This document shows, piece by piece, positions 27,009-36,073 of a stretch of 64,000 bases of DNA. The position numbers and the translations under genes are program-made. The stretch covers positions 806,001 to 870,000 of the forward strand of contig NZ_JAGGKR010000001.1 of assembly GCF_017873855.1 (NCBI RefSeq). The letters are read 5' to 3'. Under the pieces are notes generated by a model, which was given only the letters and a program-made list of their open reading frames with translations, had not been told where the DNA came from and ran no database searches. Position 1 is the first letter of the stretch; the number at the start of each line of letters is the position of its first letter. This stretch comes from Methanolinea mesophila (GTDB lineage: Archaea > Halobacteriota > Methanomicrobia > Methanomicrobiales > Methanospirillaceae).

Positions 27009-27100
27009 CCTGTAACTCATTCATGACTCCACAAATTCTCATTCGCGGGAAATGGGGGTCACTCCTGTAAGTCATCCATAAATACTCATATCGCGAAAGA
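27009..27100 (+). promoter_or_regulatory. Imperfect direct repeat and TATA box upstream of the CopB-type ATPase
   Basis: Two related copies, 27009-27050 and 27064-27100, begin with CCTGTAA and contain GTCAT/CTCAT and end with a TCGCG core. The second copy includes CCATAAATAC (27075-27084), a fitting TATA box that would start transcription within about 10 nt of the ATG at 27110. A repressor bound to both copies would cover the promoter, as expected for metal-induced efflux genes. Binding is inferred. Confidence 0.4.
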
Positions 27101-27109
27101 ATACCTCAT

Positions 27110-29107
27110 ATGGCCGGGGATATGAAGATGGGAGCCGGTAAAGGCATGAGGATGGCCTCCATGCATCAGGTGATGGCCACCGATTTCCGGAATCGGTTCA
27201 TCGTCTCGGTGATCCTCACCGTCCCTATCCTGGCACTCTCCCCCCTCATCCAGCAGGCGCTGGGGTTCTCCCTCCGTTTCGAGGGGGATGCCATCGTCCT
27301 CTTCCTCCTCTCCACCGCGGTGTTCTTCTACGGCGGCTGGCCGTTCTATTCCGGGCTGGTGAAGGAGCTCCGCCGGCGCCAGCCGGGGATGATGACCCTG
27401 ATCGGAGTAGCCATCATCGTGGCGTACGTGTATTCCAGCATCGCCCTGTTCGAGGCGTTCGGGATCTCGGGGGCGATCTTCTTCTGGGAGCTCGCTACCC
27501 TGATCGACATCATGCTCCTCGGCCACTGGGTGGAGATGCGGTCCGTAATGGGCACCTCCCGGGCGCTCGAGGAACTGGTAAAGCTCCTCCCTTCCCAGGC
27601 ACACCGGGTGCGGGACGACGGGAGCGAAGAGGATGTTTCCCTCGAATCGGTCCGGTCAGGGGAGCGTGTCCGGGTAAAACCGGGAGAACGTATCCCTGTC
27701 GACGGGGAGGTGGTGTCCGGGGAGACCAGCGTCGACGAGTCGATGCTCACCGGGGAGTCGGTCCCGGTGTACAAGGGAACCGGGGACGAGGTGATCGGGG
27801 GGTCGGTGAACGGTGACGGGTCGATTGTGGTCCGGGTGACGAGGACAGGGGAGAGCTCGTACATCTCTCAGGTGATCGACCTGGTCCGTTCGGCCCAGAC
27901 CGCCCGTTCGAGGACCCAGAACCTCGCCGACCGGGCGGCGAAATGGCTGACCATCATCGGTCTTTCGGCCGGGGCGATCACGCTCGTGGCATGGTTCCTG
28001 GTCGCCGGGCAGCAGTTCGTCTTCGCCCTCGAGCGGAGCGTGACGGTGATGGTGATCACCTGCCCCCACGCGCTCGGGCTCGCTATCCCCCTGGTAGTGG
28101 CGGTTTCCACCGCGCTCGCCGCACGGCACGGCTTCCTCATCCGGAACCGCACCGCGTTCGAGAACGCCCGGAGGCTTCAGGCAATCATCTTCGACAAGAC
28201 CGGGACCCTCACCCTCGGAGAGTTCGAGGTCACCGACGTGATCCGCCTGGGGGGTCTCTGCGACGAGGCCGTGCTCCGGGACTATGCCGGCTCGCTCGAG
28301 TCCCTCTCCGAGCACCCCATCGGGAAGGCAATCGCCAAGGCGGGAAAGACCCGCTATGATGTGGATGAGTTCAAATCCATGCCCGGCAAGGGCGTCACCG
28401 GGACGATTGACGGGCACAGGGTGATGGTAGTCAGCGGCATGCACCTTGAATCCCTCAAAAAAACCGTATCTGATGCCCGGATCGACGAGACCGCGGCCAA
28501 AGGGCGGACCGTGGTCTATGTTCTGATCGATGACGAACTTTGCGGGGCGATCGCGCTCGCGGACATCGTCCGCCCGGAATCTAAGAACGCGATCGCACAA
28601 CTGAAGGACATGGGGATCGAGTGCCTGATGGTTACCGGGGACCGGAAGGAGGTGGCGGAGTACGTCTCCCGCGAGCTCGGGATGAGCGAGTACTTCGCCG
28701 GCGTCCTCCCCGATAAGAAGGCCGAGAAGGTCCGGGAGATCCAGGCCCGCGGCCTTCTGGTGGGAATGGTCGGTGACGGGGTGAATGACGCCCCCGCCCT
28801 CGCCGAGGCGAACGTGGGGATCGCCATCGGGGCCGGGACGGACGTGGCCATCGAGGCGGCCGACATCGTGCTCGTCCGGAGCAACCCCGACGACGTGGTC
28901 TCGGTGATCAAGCTCGGGCGTGCCACCTACCGTAAGATGGTGCAGAACCTTCTCTGGGCAACGGGGTACAACGCGGTCGCGATACCTCTCGCGGCCGGGA
29001 TACTCTACGGAGAGGGGATCCTCTTATCGCCGGCGGCAGGTGCGGTGCTTATGTCGGTTTCGACGGTTATCGTGGCGGTGAACGCGAGGCTGCTAAGGTT
29101 TGAGTGA
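27110..29107 (+). CDS. copB: CopB-type heavy-metal P-type ATPase
   Basis: The 665-residue P1B ATPase has a Met-rich N-terminus with no metal-binding HMA domain, TGES near residue 213, the transmembrane motif CPH (about residues 318-320), DKTGTLT with the phosphorylated Asp near 362, [10 protein letters not shown] near 402 and GDGVNDAP near 554. CPH, instead of CPC, is the hallmark of the CopB subgroup, which exports copper or silver. It works in the cytoplasmic membrane. The gene has its own promoter with a repeated putative operator and no companion chaperone nearby. Substrate choice between Cu(I), Cu(II) and Ag cannot be decided. Confidence 0.9.
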   Translation: MAGDMKMGAGKGMRMASMHQVMATDFRNRFIVSVILTVPILALSPLIQQALGFSLRFEGDAIVLFLLSTAVFFYGGWPFYSGLVKELRRRQPGMMTLIGVAIIVAYVYSSIALFEAFGISGAIFFWELATLIDIMLLGHWVEMRSVMGTSRALEELVKLLPSQAHRVRDDGSEEDVSLESVRSGERVRVKPGERIPVDGEVVSGETSVDESMLTGESVPVYKGTGDEVIGGSVNGDGSIVVRVTRTGESSYISQVIDLVRSAQTARSRTQNLADRAAKWLTIIGLSAGAITLVAWFLVAGQQFVFALERSVTVMVITCPHALGLAIPLVVAVSTALAARHGFLIRNRTAFENARRLQAIIFDKTGTLTLGEFEVTDVIRLGGLCDEAVLRDYAGSLESLSEHPIGKAIAKAGKTRYDVDEFKSMPGKGVTGTIDGHRVMVVSGMHLESLKKTVSDARIDETAAKGRTVVYVLIDDELCGAIALADIVRPESKNAIAQLKDMGIECLMVTGDRKEVAEYVSRELGMSEYFAGVLPDKKAEKVREIQARGLLVGMVGDGVNDAPALAEANVGIAIGAGTDVAIEAADIVLVRSNPDDVVSVIKLGRATYRKMVQNLLWATGYNAVAIPLAAGILYGEGILLSPAAGAVLMSVSTVIVAVNARLLRFE

Positions 29108-29237
29108 AATTTGAGAGATTTGAAGAAAGCGCTATTTCTATTAGTTGTTATTGAACCCAGAAGGCAAATTCCGGGCCAAAGTGCAACATGAAATTCCTAT
29201 CTCATTCCCTGATCTTTCAATTATGATTTAGTCCCTA

Positions 29238-29286
29238 GATCCGCCGCCGGGGCCCCCTTCGGGGGCGGCGGCGTTCATCCCCTATA
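29238..29286 (+). repeat. R2 dispersed repeat, solitary copy
   Basis: GATCCGCCGCCGGGGCC followed by CCTTCGGGGGCGGCGG forms a strong GC hairpin between two convergent genes. It matches the other R2 copies but lacks both the second half and a partner R1. The rest of the 29108-29343 gap is AT-rich and without recognisable content. Confidence 0.75.
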
Positions 29287-29343
29287 ACTACTGTATTCTG
29301 ATGTTCAGATAAATTCTAAATAATTGAATTCCCTCAATCTCAT

Positions 29344-31065
29344 TCACCATGGGAATATCTTCAGAAAGATCAACCGGGTCCAGTTCGTCACCGGGAGCCA
29401 GAAGTGGTAGTGCTCTAACAGGGTTGTTGTGAAACGGTATCCCACGATCGTGTACCATATCAGTCCGGAGGCGAAGAGCACCGGGATGAGATACCACAGC
29501 CATTCCTTCTTTACCTTCCCTAAAATTACAAGGATAACCGCAGTTGCAACAATGATCAGGAAGGTATAATTTATCCAGGCCTGAACCTGGAGCTGCTTCA
29601 CCATACTGTTCCCGATGAATGCCTGGAGGACAATAAACGCCAGGGGCAGGGTCACCAAACCTATCCAGACGAACGATTCGAGGGTCTTTTTCAGATCCTT
29701 TTCTTCAAACCCGATCTTTTTTAAGAGAGAGCATCCAAGAATCGCCAATGGTATATAAATCGGGGAGAGGTAGCGAATATCCGGAATAATTCCCCCATCA
29801 GTTCCAAGGAATGCAATGCTCCTCATGTAGGGAAATAAAACCCCCAATGATACAAGGAACATGATGATTACAATCGTCCGATCCTGAGAATTGCCAAAAT
29901 AACGCCTCTTCTTGATGAACAAAACCGTGAGCCAAATGATCAGGATCACTGCCATGAAGGCGAATGGAGATACTTGAAATATACCGGCAGCAATCGGTGT
30001 TTTTGGATCGAAAAATATCCTATAAAGGCCGGGAAAAAACGTTATAGGGTTTAGAAAATTTAGGGAATATTGTGAGATAATAAGATTTCCCATCACATCA
30101 ATAGAGTTTTCTGTTCCTGCTTGAAAACCAATTGTAAAAGGATTAGTGAAAGGGTTTCCTGTTAATCCATAATTATTGATGAATAGGGGCAATGCCCCAA
30201 AAATTGAGGCGAATCCACACAAAAAAGTCTTCAGCTCTTCTTTGATTCCCTTTCTATATGCTATCACCAAGCCTGATATGATAAACAGGATAAGGAGCCC
30301 AAAACCCAACTCAGGCCGTACCCATGCCGTCCATCCGATAGCAATGTAGGATGACATGAGATTGAGGTACGAACCCTTCTTTACAAACCGAATAAGGAAA
30401 AAAAGAGCAATTAGGAAAAACAATAAAGCGAGGATGTGATCCTTTGCAGTACTCGACCAGAAAAGATAGGAAGACCCGGAGAGTACCGCGATGAACCCGA
30501 AGACCCCCCACCAGTCGTTTTCGAAGACCTCGCGAAAGATTAGGAAAACCATCGGCATCGAGAGCGCAAATAGAATGTGATTAGTGAACACCAATGCAGC
30601 CAGTTCCGGGAATTCTTTCCAGACAAACGGCTGATATAACCACATATTTAAGACGAATAAGACAAGGGCTGAAAGTAGTAGCCCATACGTCCAAGGAATC
30701 CCTTTATAGCGAGCATATTGGGAAAACGAGGTCTCAATAAGTATGATGAATAGAACGACAAGCGCCAACCAAAGAACATTCACGAATAAACGGAACGAAT
30801 CCCCGAACAGGGAGAATAAAATGTATACCGGGGCGGAAACTATTGAAAATGCAAGAGTATATGATAGAACATTGCCATGTCCCATGGCATATGGAGTCTG
30901 GCCATACGGATAGTATCCATGTAAAAGGTCTGCACCAATAACGAGATGGTTCAACTGATTGGCAGATATCCACTCATCATTAAGGTAAAAACGAGGATAC
31001 CCAAAAAGAATTGATATCATCAAAGTAAACAGGAAAATTAAAAAAATAATCCTGAAGTAACGCAT
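29344..31065 (-). CDS. GT-C-like multi-helix membrane glycosyltransferase candidate
   Basis: The 573-residue protein has about 12 or more hydrophobic helices. After the first, the loop FYLNDEWISANQL carries a Asp-Glu pair like the catalytic loop of GT-C (dolichyl-phosphate sugar) transferases; a late hydrophilic region IRYLSPIYIP is also typical of the class. The gene is much richer in A and T than the rest of the window and uses different codons, as does its upstream neighbour, a type IV pilin (46-nt gap, same strand). Glycosylation of the pilin is a reasonable guess. It might instead be a lipid-modifying or a non-enzymatic membrane protein. Confidence 0.6.
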   Translation of the reverse strand: MRYFRIIFLIFLFTLMISILFGYPRFYLNDEWISANQLNHLVIGADLLHGYYPYGQTPYAMGHGNVLSYTLAFSIVSAPVYILFSLFGDSFRLFVNVLWLALVVLFIILIETSFSQYARYKGIPWTYGLLLSALVLFVLNMWLYQPFVWKEFPELAALVFTNHILFALSMPMVFLIFREVFENDWWGVFGFIAVLSGSSYLFWSSTAKDHILALLFFLIALFFLIRFVKKGSYLNLMSSYIAIGWTAWVRPELGFGLLILFIISGLVIAYRKGIKEELKTFLCGFASIFGALPLFINNYGLTGNPFTNPFTIGFQAGTENSIDVMGNLIISQYSLNFLNPITFFPGLYRIFFDPKTPIAAGIFQVSPFAFMAVILIIWLTVLFIKKRRYFGNSQDRTIVIIMFLVSLGVLFPYMRSIAFLGTDGGIIPDIRYLSPIYIPLAILGCSLLKKIGFEEKDLKKTLESFVWIGLVTLPLAFIVLQAFIGNSMVKQLQVQAWINYTFLIIVATAVILVILGKVKKEWLWYLIPVLFASGLIWYTIVGYRFTTTLLEHYHFWLPVTNWTRLIFLKIFPW

Positions 31066-31111
31066 TATATTTGAAAATTGCTTTAAAAAAAGATAAAATT
31101 AGTGAATGGAA

Positions 31112-31540
31112 TCAATACTGTCGGTCAAACAGAACTTGTGAGGATCCGTCGTCAAACAGACCGGTAACAATGAACCGGTTTCCACTGAGAGTATCCCCGC
31201 CCTGAGTATAAAGCACTGAACCAACCACAACTGTTCCGCCGGTCGTTGTTGCTGCACCACTCGTTGCGGAAACAGCGAAGAATTTGTAAGTAGTTCCTCC
31301 GTCAACTGAATACTTCAAGTTTGAAATGGTCGGAATATCGGTTCCACCCTGTACGGTTACAACACCAAGTCCGGCCGCATTCTGAGTAACAGTCAGCCCC
31401 ACATTCTTGGAAGATCCCGTGGTTCCCGCAAGTCCGAACACGAATGCCGCAATGACCGCCGCCAGAATGACGGTGATCGCGACCATGAGGATAACACCGA
31501 TGACCGGTGATACCGCCTCGTCATTTCGAATAGTCTTCAT
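31112..31540 (-). CDS. Archaeal type IV pilin-like protein
   Basis: The 142-residue protein has the class III signal of archaeal pilins: a short charged leader MKTIRNDEAVSPVIG followed by a long hydrophobic helix (VILMVAITVILAAVIAAFVFG). Cleavage is expected near the conserved DEAVSPVIG. The mature part is Thr/Gly/Ser-rich with beta character (GGTDIP, SVDGGTTY), normal for archaeal pilin subunits. It is exposed outside the cell after assembly; no pilus assembly ATPase or platform gene is in the window, so it relies on machinery encoded elsewhere. It is followed by the GT-C-like gene. Confidence 0.88.
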   Translation of the reverse strand: MKTIRNDEAVSPVIGVILMVAITVILAAVIAAFVFGLAGTTGSSKNVGLTVTQNAAGLGVVTVQGGTDIPTISNLKYSVDGGTTYKFFAVSATSGAATTTGGTVVVGSVLYTQGGDTLSGNRFIVTGLFDDGSSQVLFDRQY

Positions 31541-31786
31541 AACACAACACCTTGATTGGTTTTACCAGTAATGCCCGCACGCGCGAACATGACACTGTAG
31601 TTGGTAATTTTTTTGGTATCTATTTAAACGTTGTTATCGCAGGACCAAGGATTCCGATGGAAGAGTATTAATGAAGGTGAAAATAATAGCAAATCCGGTG
31701 ATTTCGTGGAGCCTGGCGAGGAGAAGAAAGGCATTATAGGTGTAAATGAAGGAAAAGGAGCCAGAACAGAAAGTGAGGGGTGGATA

Positions 31787-33181
31787 ATGGTCCGGATCGC
31801 CGGAGATGCACCCGAACGCGGATTCCAGCAGGGATTTCTGCTCGCTTCCGAGATCCGCGGCGTGATGCGTTCCCTCCGGTACCTTACCTATATTGATACC
31901 GGTAAGGAATGGGAGTTTTTCGTGAACGCCGCCAGGAAATTGTTCGCTCCCCACCTGGGCCTGGAATATACCGAAGAGCTGAAGGGGATGGCCGCCGGCC
32001 TTGAGGCGGCACGCGAGGCAGATCACGACTTAGTTTCCGCGGAAACCCCGGCCCCCGGGTACCCTGTCCTGGGAGCCGGCGGTGCGATTACTTCTTCTGT
32101 GGAACGTGAAACGGACCCGGCGGCCGGGATCTCCTGGCTCGACCTCCTTGCCTGGAACGGGTATATCGAACTTCTTGACTACTGGTGGCCGAAACAGCGG
32201 GAAGGGCAGTACCGGCCGGGGAGTATGGTGGAGCACGGCGGATGCAGCGCGTTCATCGCCACGGGTTCGTGCACATCCGACGGGAAGGTGGTGATGGGGC
32301 ATAACTCGTGGGACAACTTTGAGACGGGACAGTTCTTCAACGTCATCCTCGACGTCCGCCCGGACGAGGGGAACAGGATCCTGATGCAGTCACCCCCGGG
32401 GTCCCTCCACAGCGCCACCGACTTCTTTCTTACCGGCGCGGGGATCGCCGGGTGCGAGACGACCATCGGCGGGTTCCGGGAGTACGACCCGTCCGGCGTC
32501 CCGGAATTCATCCGGGTCCGGGATGCGATGCAATACGCCGGTTCCCTGGACGGGTTCGTTGAGAAGATGGTCGACGGGAACAACGGAGGCTATGCCAACG
32601 GGTGGCTCCTTGCCGATACCCGGTCCCGGGAGATCCTCCGGCTCGAACTCGGGCTGCAGTACAATTCGGTGGACAGAACGAAGGACGGGTATTTCATCGG
32701 GTGCAACGCCCCGTTCGACCCGAGGATCCGGAACCTCGAGTGCGAGAACTCGGGGTTTGCGGATATCCGCCGGCACCAGGGTGCGCGTCAGGTCCGGCTT
32801 ACCCAACTTATGGAGGACCACTACGGGAAGCTTGATTGCGAGCGGGCGAAGGCGATCCTGGCCGACCATCACGATGTATACCTGGGCCGGGACAATCCCT
32901 GCTCCAGAACGGTCGACGGCCATTACGAGCTCGATTCCAGAGACGTGATGAGCCAGTCGGGCCGACCCCTGCCCTTCCAGCCGAGGGGGACCGTGGACGG
33001 CAAAGTGATCGACAGCTCACTTGCCGCCGACTGGTCGTTCCTGGCCCGCTGGGGGAACTCCTCCGGGATGCCATTTAATGCAGGAGAATTCATCGACCGC
33101 CACATCCAGTGGCGGCACCTGGACGGCTACCTGATGGACAGGCCGGAGCGCCCGTGGGTGAAGATAAGGGGTGGAGAATAG
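31787..33181 (+). CDS. C45-family Ntn-hydrolase (acyltransferase/autoproteolytic peptidase type)
   Basis: From ATG 31787 the protein has 464 residues. It carries the C45 / phospholipase-B-like pattern: MVRIAGDAPERGFQQG at the start, the nucleophile region GGCSAFIATG (Cys153), GKVVMGHNSWDNF, and later ANGWLLADTRS. These enzymes cleave themselves before the cysteine and then hydrolyse or transfer an acyl or amide bond. GAGGGGTGG just before ATG 31787 supports this start; the frame is open to TTG 31631. A TATA box TATTTAAA lies at 31621-31628, giving a leader of about 140 nt with a short frame (31671-31739). No signal peptide is seen, so it is cytoplasmic. Confidence 0.78.
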   Translation: MVRIAGDAPERGFQQGFLLASEIRGVMRSLRYLTYIDTGKEWEFFVNAARKLFAPHLGLEYTEELKGMAAGLEAAREADHDLVSAETPAPGYPVLGAGGAITSSVERETDPAAGISWLDLLAWNGYIELLDYWWPKQREGQYRPGSMVEHGGCSAFIATGSCTSDGKVVMGHNSWDNFETGQFFNVILDVRPDEGNRILMQSPPGSLHSATDFFLTGAGIAGCETTIGGFREYDPSGVPEFIRVRDAMQYAGSLDGFVEKMVDGNNGGYANGWLLADTRSREILRLELGLQYNSVDRTKDGYFIGCNAPFDPRIRNLECENSGFADIRRHQGARQVRLTQLMEDHYGKLDCERAKAILADHHDVYLGRDNPCSRTVDGHYELDSRDVMSQSGRPLPFQPRGTVDGKVIDSSLAADWSFLARWGNSSGMPFNAGEFIDRHIQWRHLDGYLMDRPERPWVKIRGGE

Positions 33182-33251
33182 GTTATCCTCTTCGTTCTCT
33201 TATTGTTGAAATCACATTTTAATTAGCAGTTAGATGAAAACAGGATATCTC

Positions 33252-33307
33252 CCACCCCGCTTCGCGGGGTCGGCGCGACGCCTCGTTGGGTCGCGCCTGG
33301 GCCATTT
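33252..33307 (+). repeat. R1 dispersed repeat, copy a
   Basis: CCCCGCTTCGCGGGG followed by TCGGCGCGACGCC, GTTGGGTCGCGCC and TGGGCCATTT. It contains two hairpins (CCCCGC/GCGGGG and GCGCGAC/GTCGCGC). It lies between the convergent C45 hydrolase and sensor-kinase genes and is followed by R3a and R2b. Confidence 0.85.
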
Positions 33308-33414
33308 CGGGCGGTTCCTTGTCCTTTCCCAATTACGAACTAATGGCGATTCGTTTTCGGAGAACCTTCAAAAACAGCGAAACCATCTCTGGAATCAGGA
33401 TATGTATCGCGTTA

Positions 33415-33518
33415 ACTGCCTCTCCCCTCGGGAGAGGAGGAGGCCGGCCCGCAGGGTGACGAACAGAGGGGATACTCGCCTATCCCCGGAGTGAGGTAAG
33501 GGCGGGGGAGTGGGGCAT
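33415..33518 (+). repeat. R3 dispersed repeat, copy a
   Basis: The core ACTGCCTCTCCC...GGGAGAGGAGG, GGCCGGCCC and GGGCGGGGGAGTGGGG recurs at 51018-51120. Its outer CCTCTCCCCTCGGGAGAGG pairs into a hairpin, and the end is G-rich. It is inserted between the R1 and R2 copies at this place. Confidence 0.8.
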
Positions 33519-33536
33519 TAATAATAAAATTGAAAC

Positions 33537-33600
33537 AGGGGCACCCTTCGGGGGTGGCGAAACCATCGCATGGGGTTTAGGGGCGACAGCCCCCCCCAAT
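33537..33600 (+). repeat. R2 dispersed repeat, partial copy b
   Basis: GGGGCACCCTTCGGGGGTGGCG, then TGGGGTTTAGGGGCGACAGCCCCCC. The first part lacks the GATCCGCCGCCG head of the full copies, but the second half is well kept. Confidence 0.75.
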
Positions 33601-33653
33601 AAAATACATTACCTCGACACGATCGGGCAAAAAAATGAGACAATAACGAAGAA

Positions 33654-34691
33654 TTACCCCTTCTTTCTCAAAAACCGGCCAGGGACCGTCAGCACGAATC
33701 GCCCGCCAGTGACGCCGTCCTCCCTGATCGAGATCCCGGAGAGTGCGAGCAGCTCTCTCACCAGCCACAATTCGATTCCAGCCTTTCCATGACCCCGTTC
33801 GAATATGAGATCCCTCTCCTCAGAAGGAACCGGCGGCGCGAAATCCTCCACGATGATGTTGAATCCATCAGGGGTATTCCCCGCCATTATTTTCACCGGT
33901 ACCGTAGGTCTCCTTGCGAGGGCAATGTACTGGATTAGTCGTTCAATCGTTTCCTCAATCGAAGGATGGGCGAAGATCTCCCAGCGCTCCGGGAGCGGGG
34001 TGAGCACGAAATGGTCCTCTCCGATCTTGTTGACGACATTCCCCAGAATCGTTTCGAAATCGAGCCAGCGCGGGCCTTCTTCCCCGATGTCCTGGTATTC
34101 ACGGGTGAACTCGATGAGGCGCTGGATCTTCTCCCCCGCCGTGATCTCCTTCCCGATGAAGTCCCTGAACTTGTCGTCGGTGGTCAGGTCCTCGGAAAAC
34201 TGGAGGAACCCTATGAGGATGGTGAGCTGGTTCAGGATATCATGGCGGATTTCCGCGTTGAGGTGGCGGAATTTCTGTCCAATCTCGAGCAGGCCATCCT
34301 CATAGCGCCTTTGTTCCGTTACGTCCCTGACATGGAGGAGCACTCTGTCCGGGGTCTCCCCCGGTCCGGCCGCAAGAATGCTGTACTCGATTCTCCGTTC
34401 CTCACCTTTTAGAACCAGATTCCCGCTCTCCCTGCAGCAGGGTCCTTTTACCGGAGGGAGGATCCCGGCGAGGACCACCCCGGGGATCACGGGGCGCTCC
34501 TCCCCCGATGGAGGGAGCCCGAACCATTCCTCTGCCGCCCGGTTCCAATCCAGGACGTTTCCGTCCCGGTCTGCGATCACCACCGGTTCGGGGAACAACT
34601 CGCCTGTCAGCCTGCACCATTGCTCGTTCATACGCCACCCTGATTCATGCACCGAAACCTTCTCCTGCGGGTATATTACCTTGGTGCTCAT
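33654..34691 (-). CDS. PAS-domain sensor histidine kinase
   Basis: The protein of about 345 residues has an N-terminal PAS domain (PVVIADRDGNVLDWNRAAEEWFG), a phospho-acceptor region AEIRHDILNQLTIL with the likely phosphorylated His, and a C-terminal HATPase region that looks reduced, with FERGHGKAGIELWLVRELLALSGI standing for the G boxes. It has no membrane helix, so a cytoplasmic signal is sensed. No cognate response regulator is next to it. ATG 34691 is preferred, but GTG 34724 and ATG 34631 cannot be excluded. The ligand is unknown. Confidence 0.85.
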   Translation of the reverse strand: MSTKVIYPQEKVSVHESGWRMNEQWCRLTGELFPEPVVIADRDGNVLDWNRAAEEWFGLPPSGEERPVIPGVVLAGILPPVKGPCCRESGNLVLKGEERRIEYSILAAGPGETPDRVLLHVRDVTEQRRYEDGLLEIGQKFRHLNAEIRHDILNQLTILIGFLQFSEDLTTDDKFRDFIGKEITAGEKIQRLIEFTREYQDIGEEGPRWLDFETILGNVVNKIGEDHFVLTPLPERWEIFAHPSIEETIERLIQYIALARRPTVPVKIMAGNTPDGFNIIVEDFAPPVPSEERDLIFERGHGKAGIELWLVRELLALSGISIREDGVTGGRFVLTVPGRFLRKKG

Positions 34692-34837
34692 CTTGCTTTC
34701 GACCCGGTTCCGGATGGAGCACACCCGTCCTCGCCGCCAGAATCGCAGCTCATATTAAACCAGAGTAAATTGTAAAAGGAGGATATTGGAGAGAATGATG
34801 AAGAGCACGCATTCACCTGCATTTCCGAAGTGAGACA

Positions 34838-35641
34838 CTACTTTTTACGGTGCCCCGACGGCTGGACCATGGCGTTGCCGCTCCGGCTCGTCACTGCACA
34901 CTCGATGGCGTCGGTGACGAATTCCTTGGCCTTCCGGAACGAATCTTCCATCCCGCCTCCCGAGGTAAGATAGGCAGTAAGTGCGGCTGAAAAACAGCAC
35001 CCCGATCCATGCACCTGGCAGGGGATACGCGGGGCGGAGAGGATTTTTTCGGTCCCTTCCCCGGCGAGCAGGTCGGACGAACGATCCCCTTCCATGTGCC
35101 CCCCCTTGATGATCACGAACTCGGGGCCGAGGGCCAGTATTTTCGAGGCTGCGTCACGGGCCTCGTCCATCGAAGAAATCCTTTGAATACCCGCGAGAAG
35201 ACAGGCCTCGGGGATATTCGGGGTAACCACCGTGGTACGGGGGAGGAGCGTAGCCTTCAGCGCTTCAATTCCCCGGGGGTCGAGAAGGGGATACCCGCTC
35301 GTGGAGATCATGACCGGGTCTACTACCAGGAGCGCATCTGCCGGGAGCGCGTCTGCCACCGCCTCTACCTGCCCGCCAGAACCCAGCATCCCGGTCTTGA
35401 ATGCTCCGATCGGGAAATCTTCTATCACCGCTTCCAGCTGGAGCCTCACCAATGACGAGGGGACGAGATGCGTTCCTTTCACCTCCCGGGTGTTCTGGGC
35501 GGTGACCGCGGTGAGGACTGATACCCCCCACACTCCGAGGGCGGCGAAGGTCTTGATGTCTGCCTGGATCCCCGCCCCTCCTCCAGAATCCGACCCTGCG
35601 ATAGTACAGGCAACCGGCAGCGTCCTCGTCTCCATCACCAT
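34838..35641 (-). CDS. thiD: Hydroxymethylpyrimidine/phosphomethylpyrimidine kinase ThiD
   Basis: The 267-residue protein starts MVMETRTLPVACTIAGSDS and carries the PfkB-related ThiD motifs SGGGAGIQADIKTFAALG, MLGSGG and HGSGCCFSAALTAYL (catalytic region near the C-terminus). It phosphorylates hydroxymethylpyrimidine twice to the diphosphate for thiamine synthesis. The upstream frame to 35695 is open but the family start is at 35641. It is not next to other thi genes. The region upstream contains an odd degenerate tandem repeat, not an identifiable TPP riboswitch. Confidence 0.93.
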   Translation of the reverse strand: MVMETRTLPVACTIAGSDSGGGAGIQADIKTFAALGVWGVSVLTAVTAQNTREVKGTHLVPSSLVRLQLEAVIEDFPIGAFKTGMLGSGGQVEAVADALPADALLVVDPVMISTSGYPLLDPRGIEALKATLLPRTTVVTPNIPEACLLAGIQRISSMDEARDAASKILALGPEFVIIKGGHMEGDRSSDLLAGEGTEKILSAPRIPCQVHGSGCCFSAALTAYLTSGGGMEDSFRKAKEFVTDAIECAVTSRSGNAMVQPSGHRKK

Positions 35642-35696
35642 TGATGGGGAGTTAATCCCACTCAATGTTTCCCATGCCAGCTGAAGACCAATCAAA

Positions 35697-36020
35697 CAGA
35701 AAGGAAGAGTCCGGTTCTTGCAGAAGTGGATCGATTCCAGTAGAGAGAAGGATTTGGGTCCGGGGGGATGAACAGATCACGTCCTGTAGAAAGAAGAGTC
35801 CGGGTCCAGCTAAAGAAAGGGACCAGGGTTTCAGGTGAGAGAAGGATAAGGTTCCGCAGAGGGAGAGACAACCTCCATAGAGGCAGGATCATTTCCGGTG
35901 GAGGAGAGACCAGGTCCGGTGAAATGGAGACATCACATCCCGGGCAGAGAGAAAAAACCTGATCCGGTTGAGATGAGGGATGGGGTTTCCGATGGAAAGT
36001 CAAGATCGGAAGTGTTATAC
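35697..36020. repeat. Degenerate short tandem repeat, about 21-26 bp per unit
   Basis: About 13 units with a purine-rich core and a common end, roughly GAGAGAAGGA then a few bases then TCCGGT, follow each other (examples at 35736-35761, 35801-35820, 35838-35858, 35897-35919, 35940-35965). Units vary too much for recent expansion. The array lies between thiD on the minus strand and the TPR gene on the plus strand, in the upstream region of both. Confidence 0.6.
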
Positions 36021-36073
36021 TCTTCCCCAAAGGAGATCGAGGATCATCCGATCGCATTCCAGGGGTTTTTATT

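Noticed and set aside
35642-36073. TPP riboswitch upstream of thiD
   Set aside because: No conserved TPP-aptamer segments such as CTGAGA or ACCTGA in the proper arrangement were found on the minus strand.
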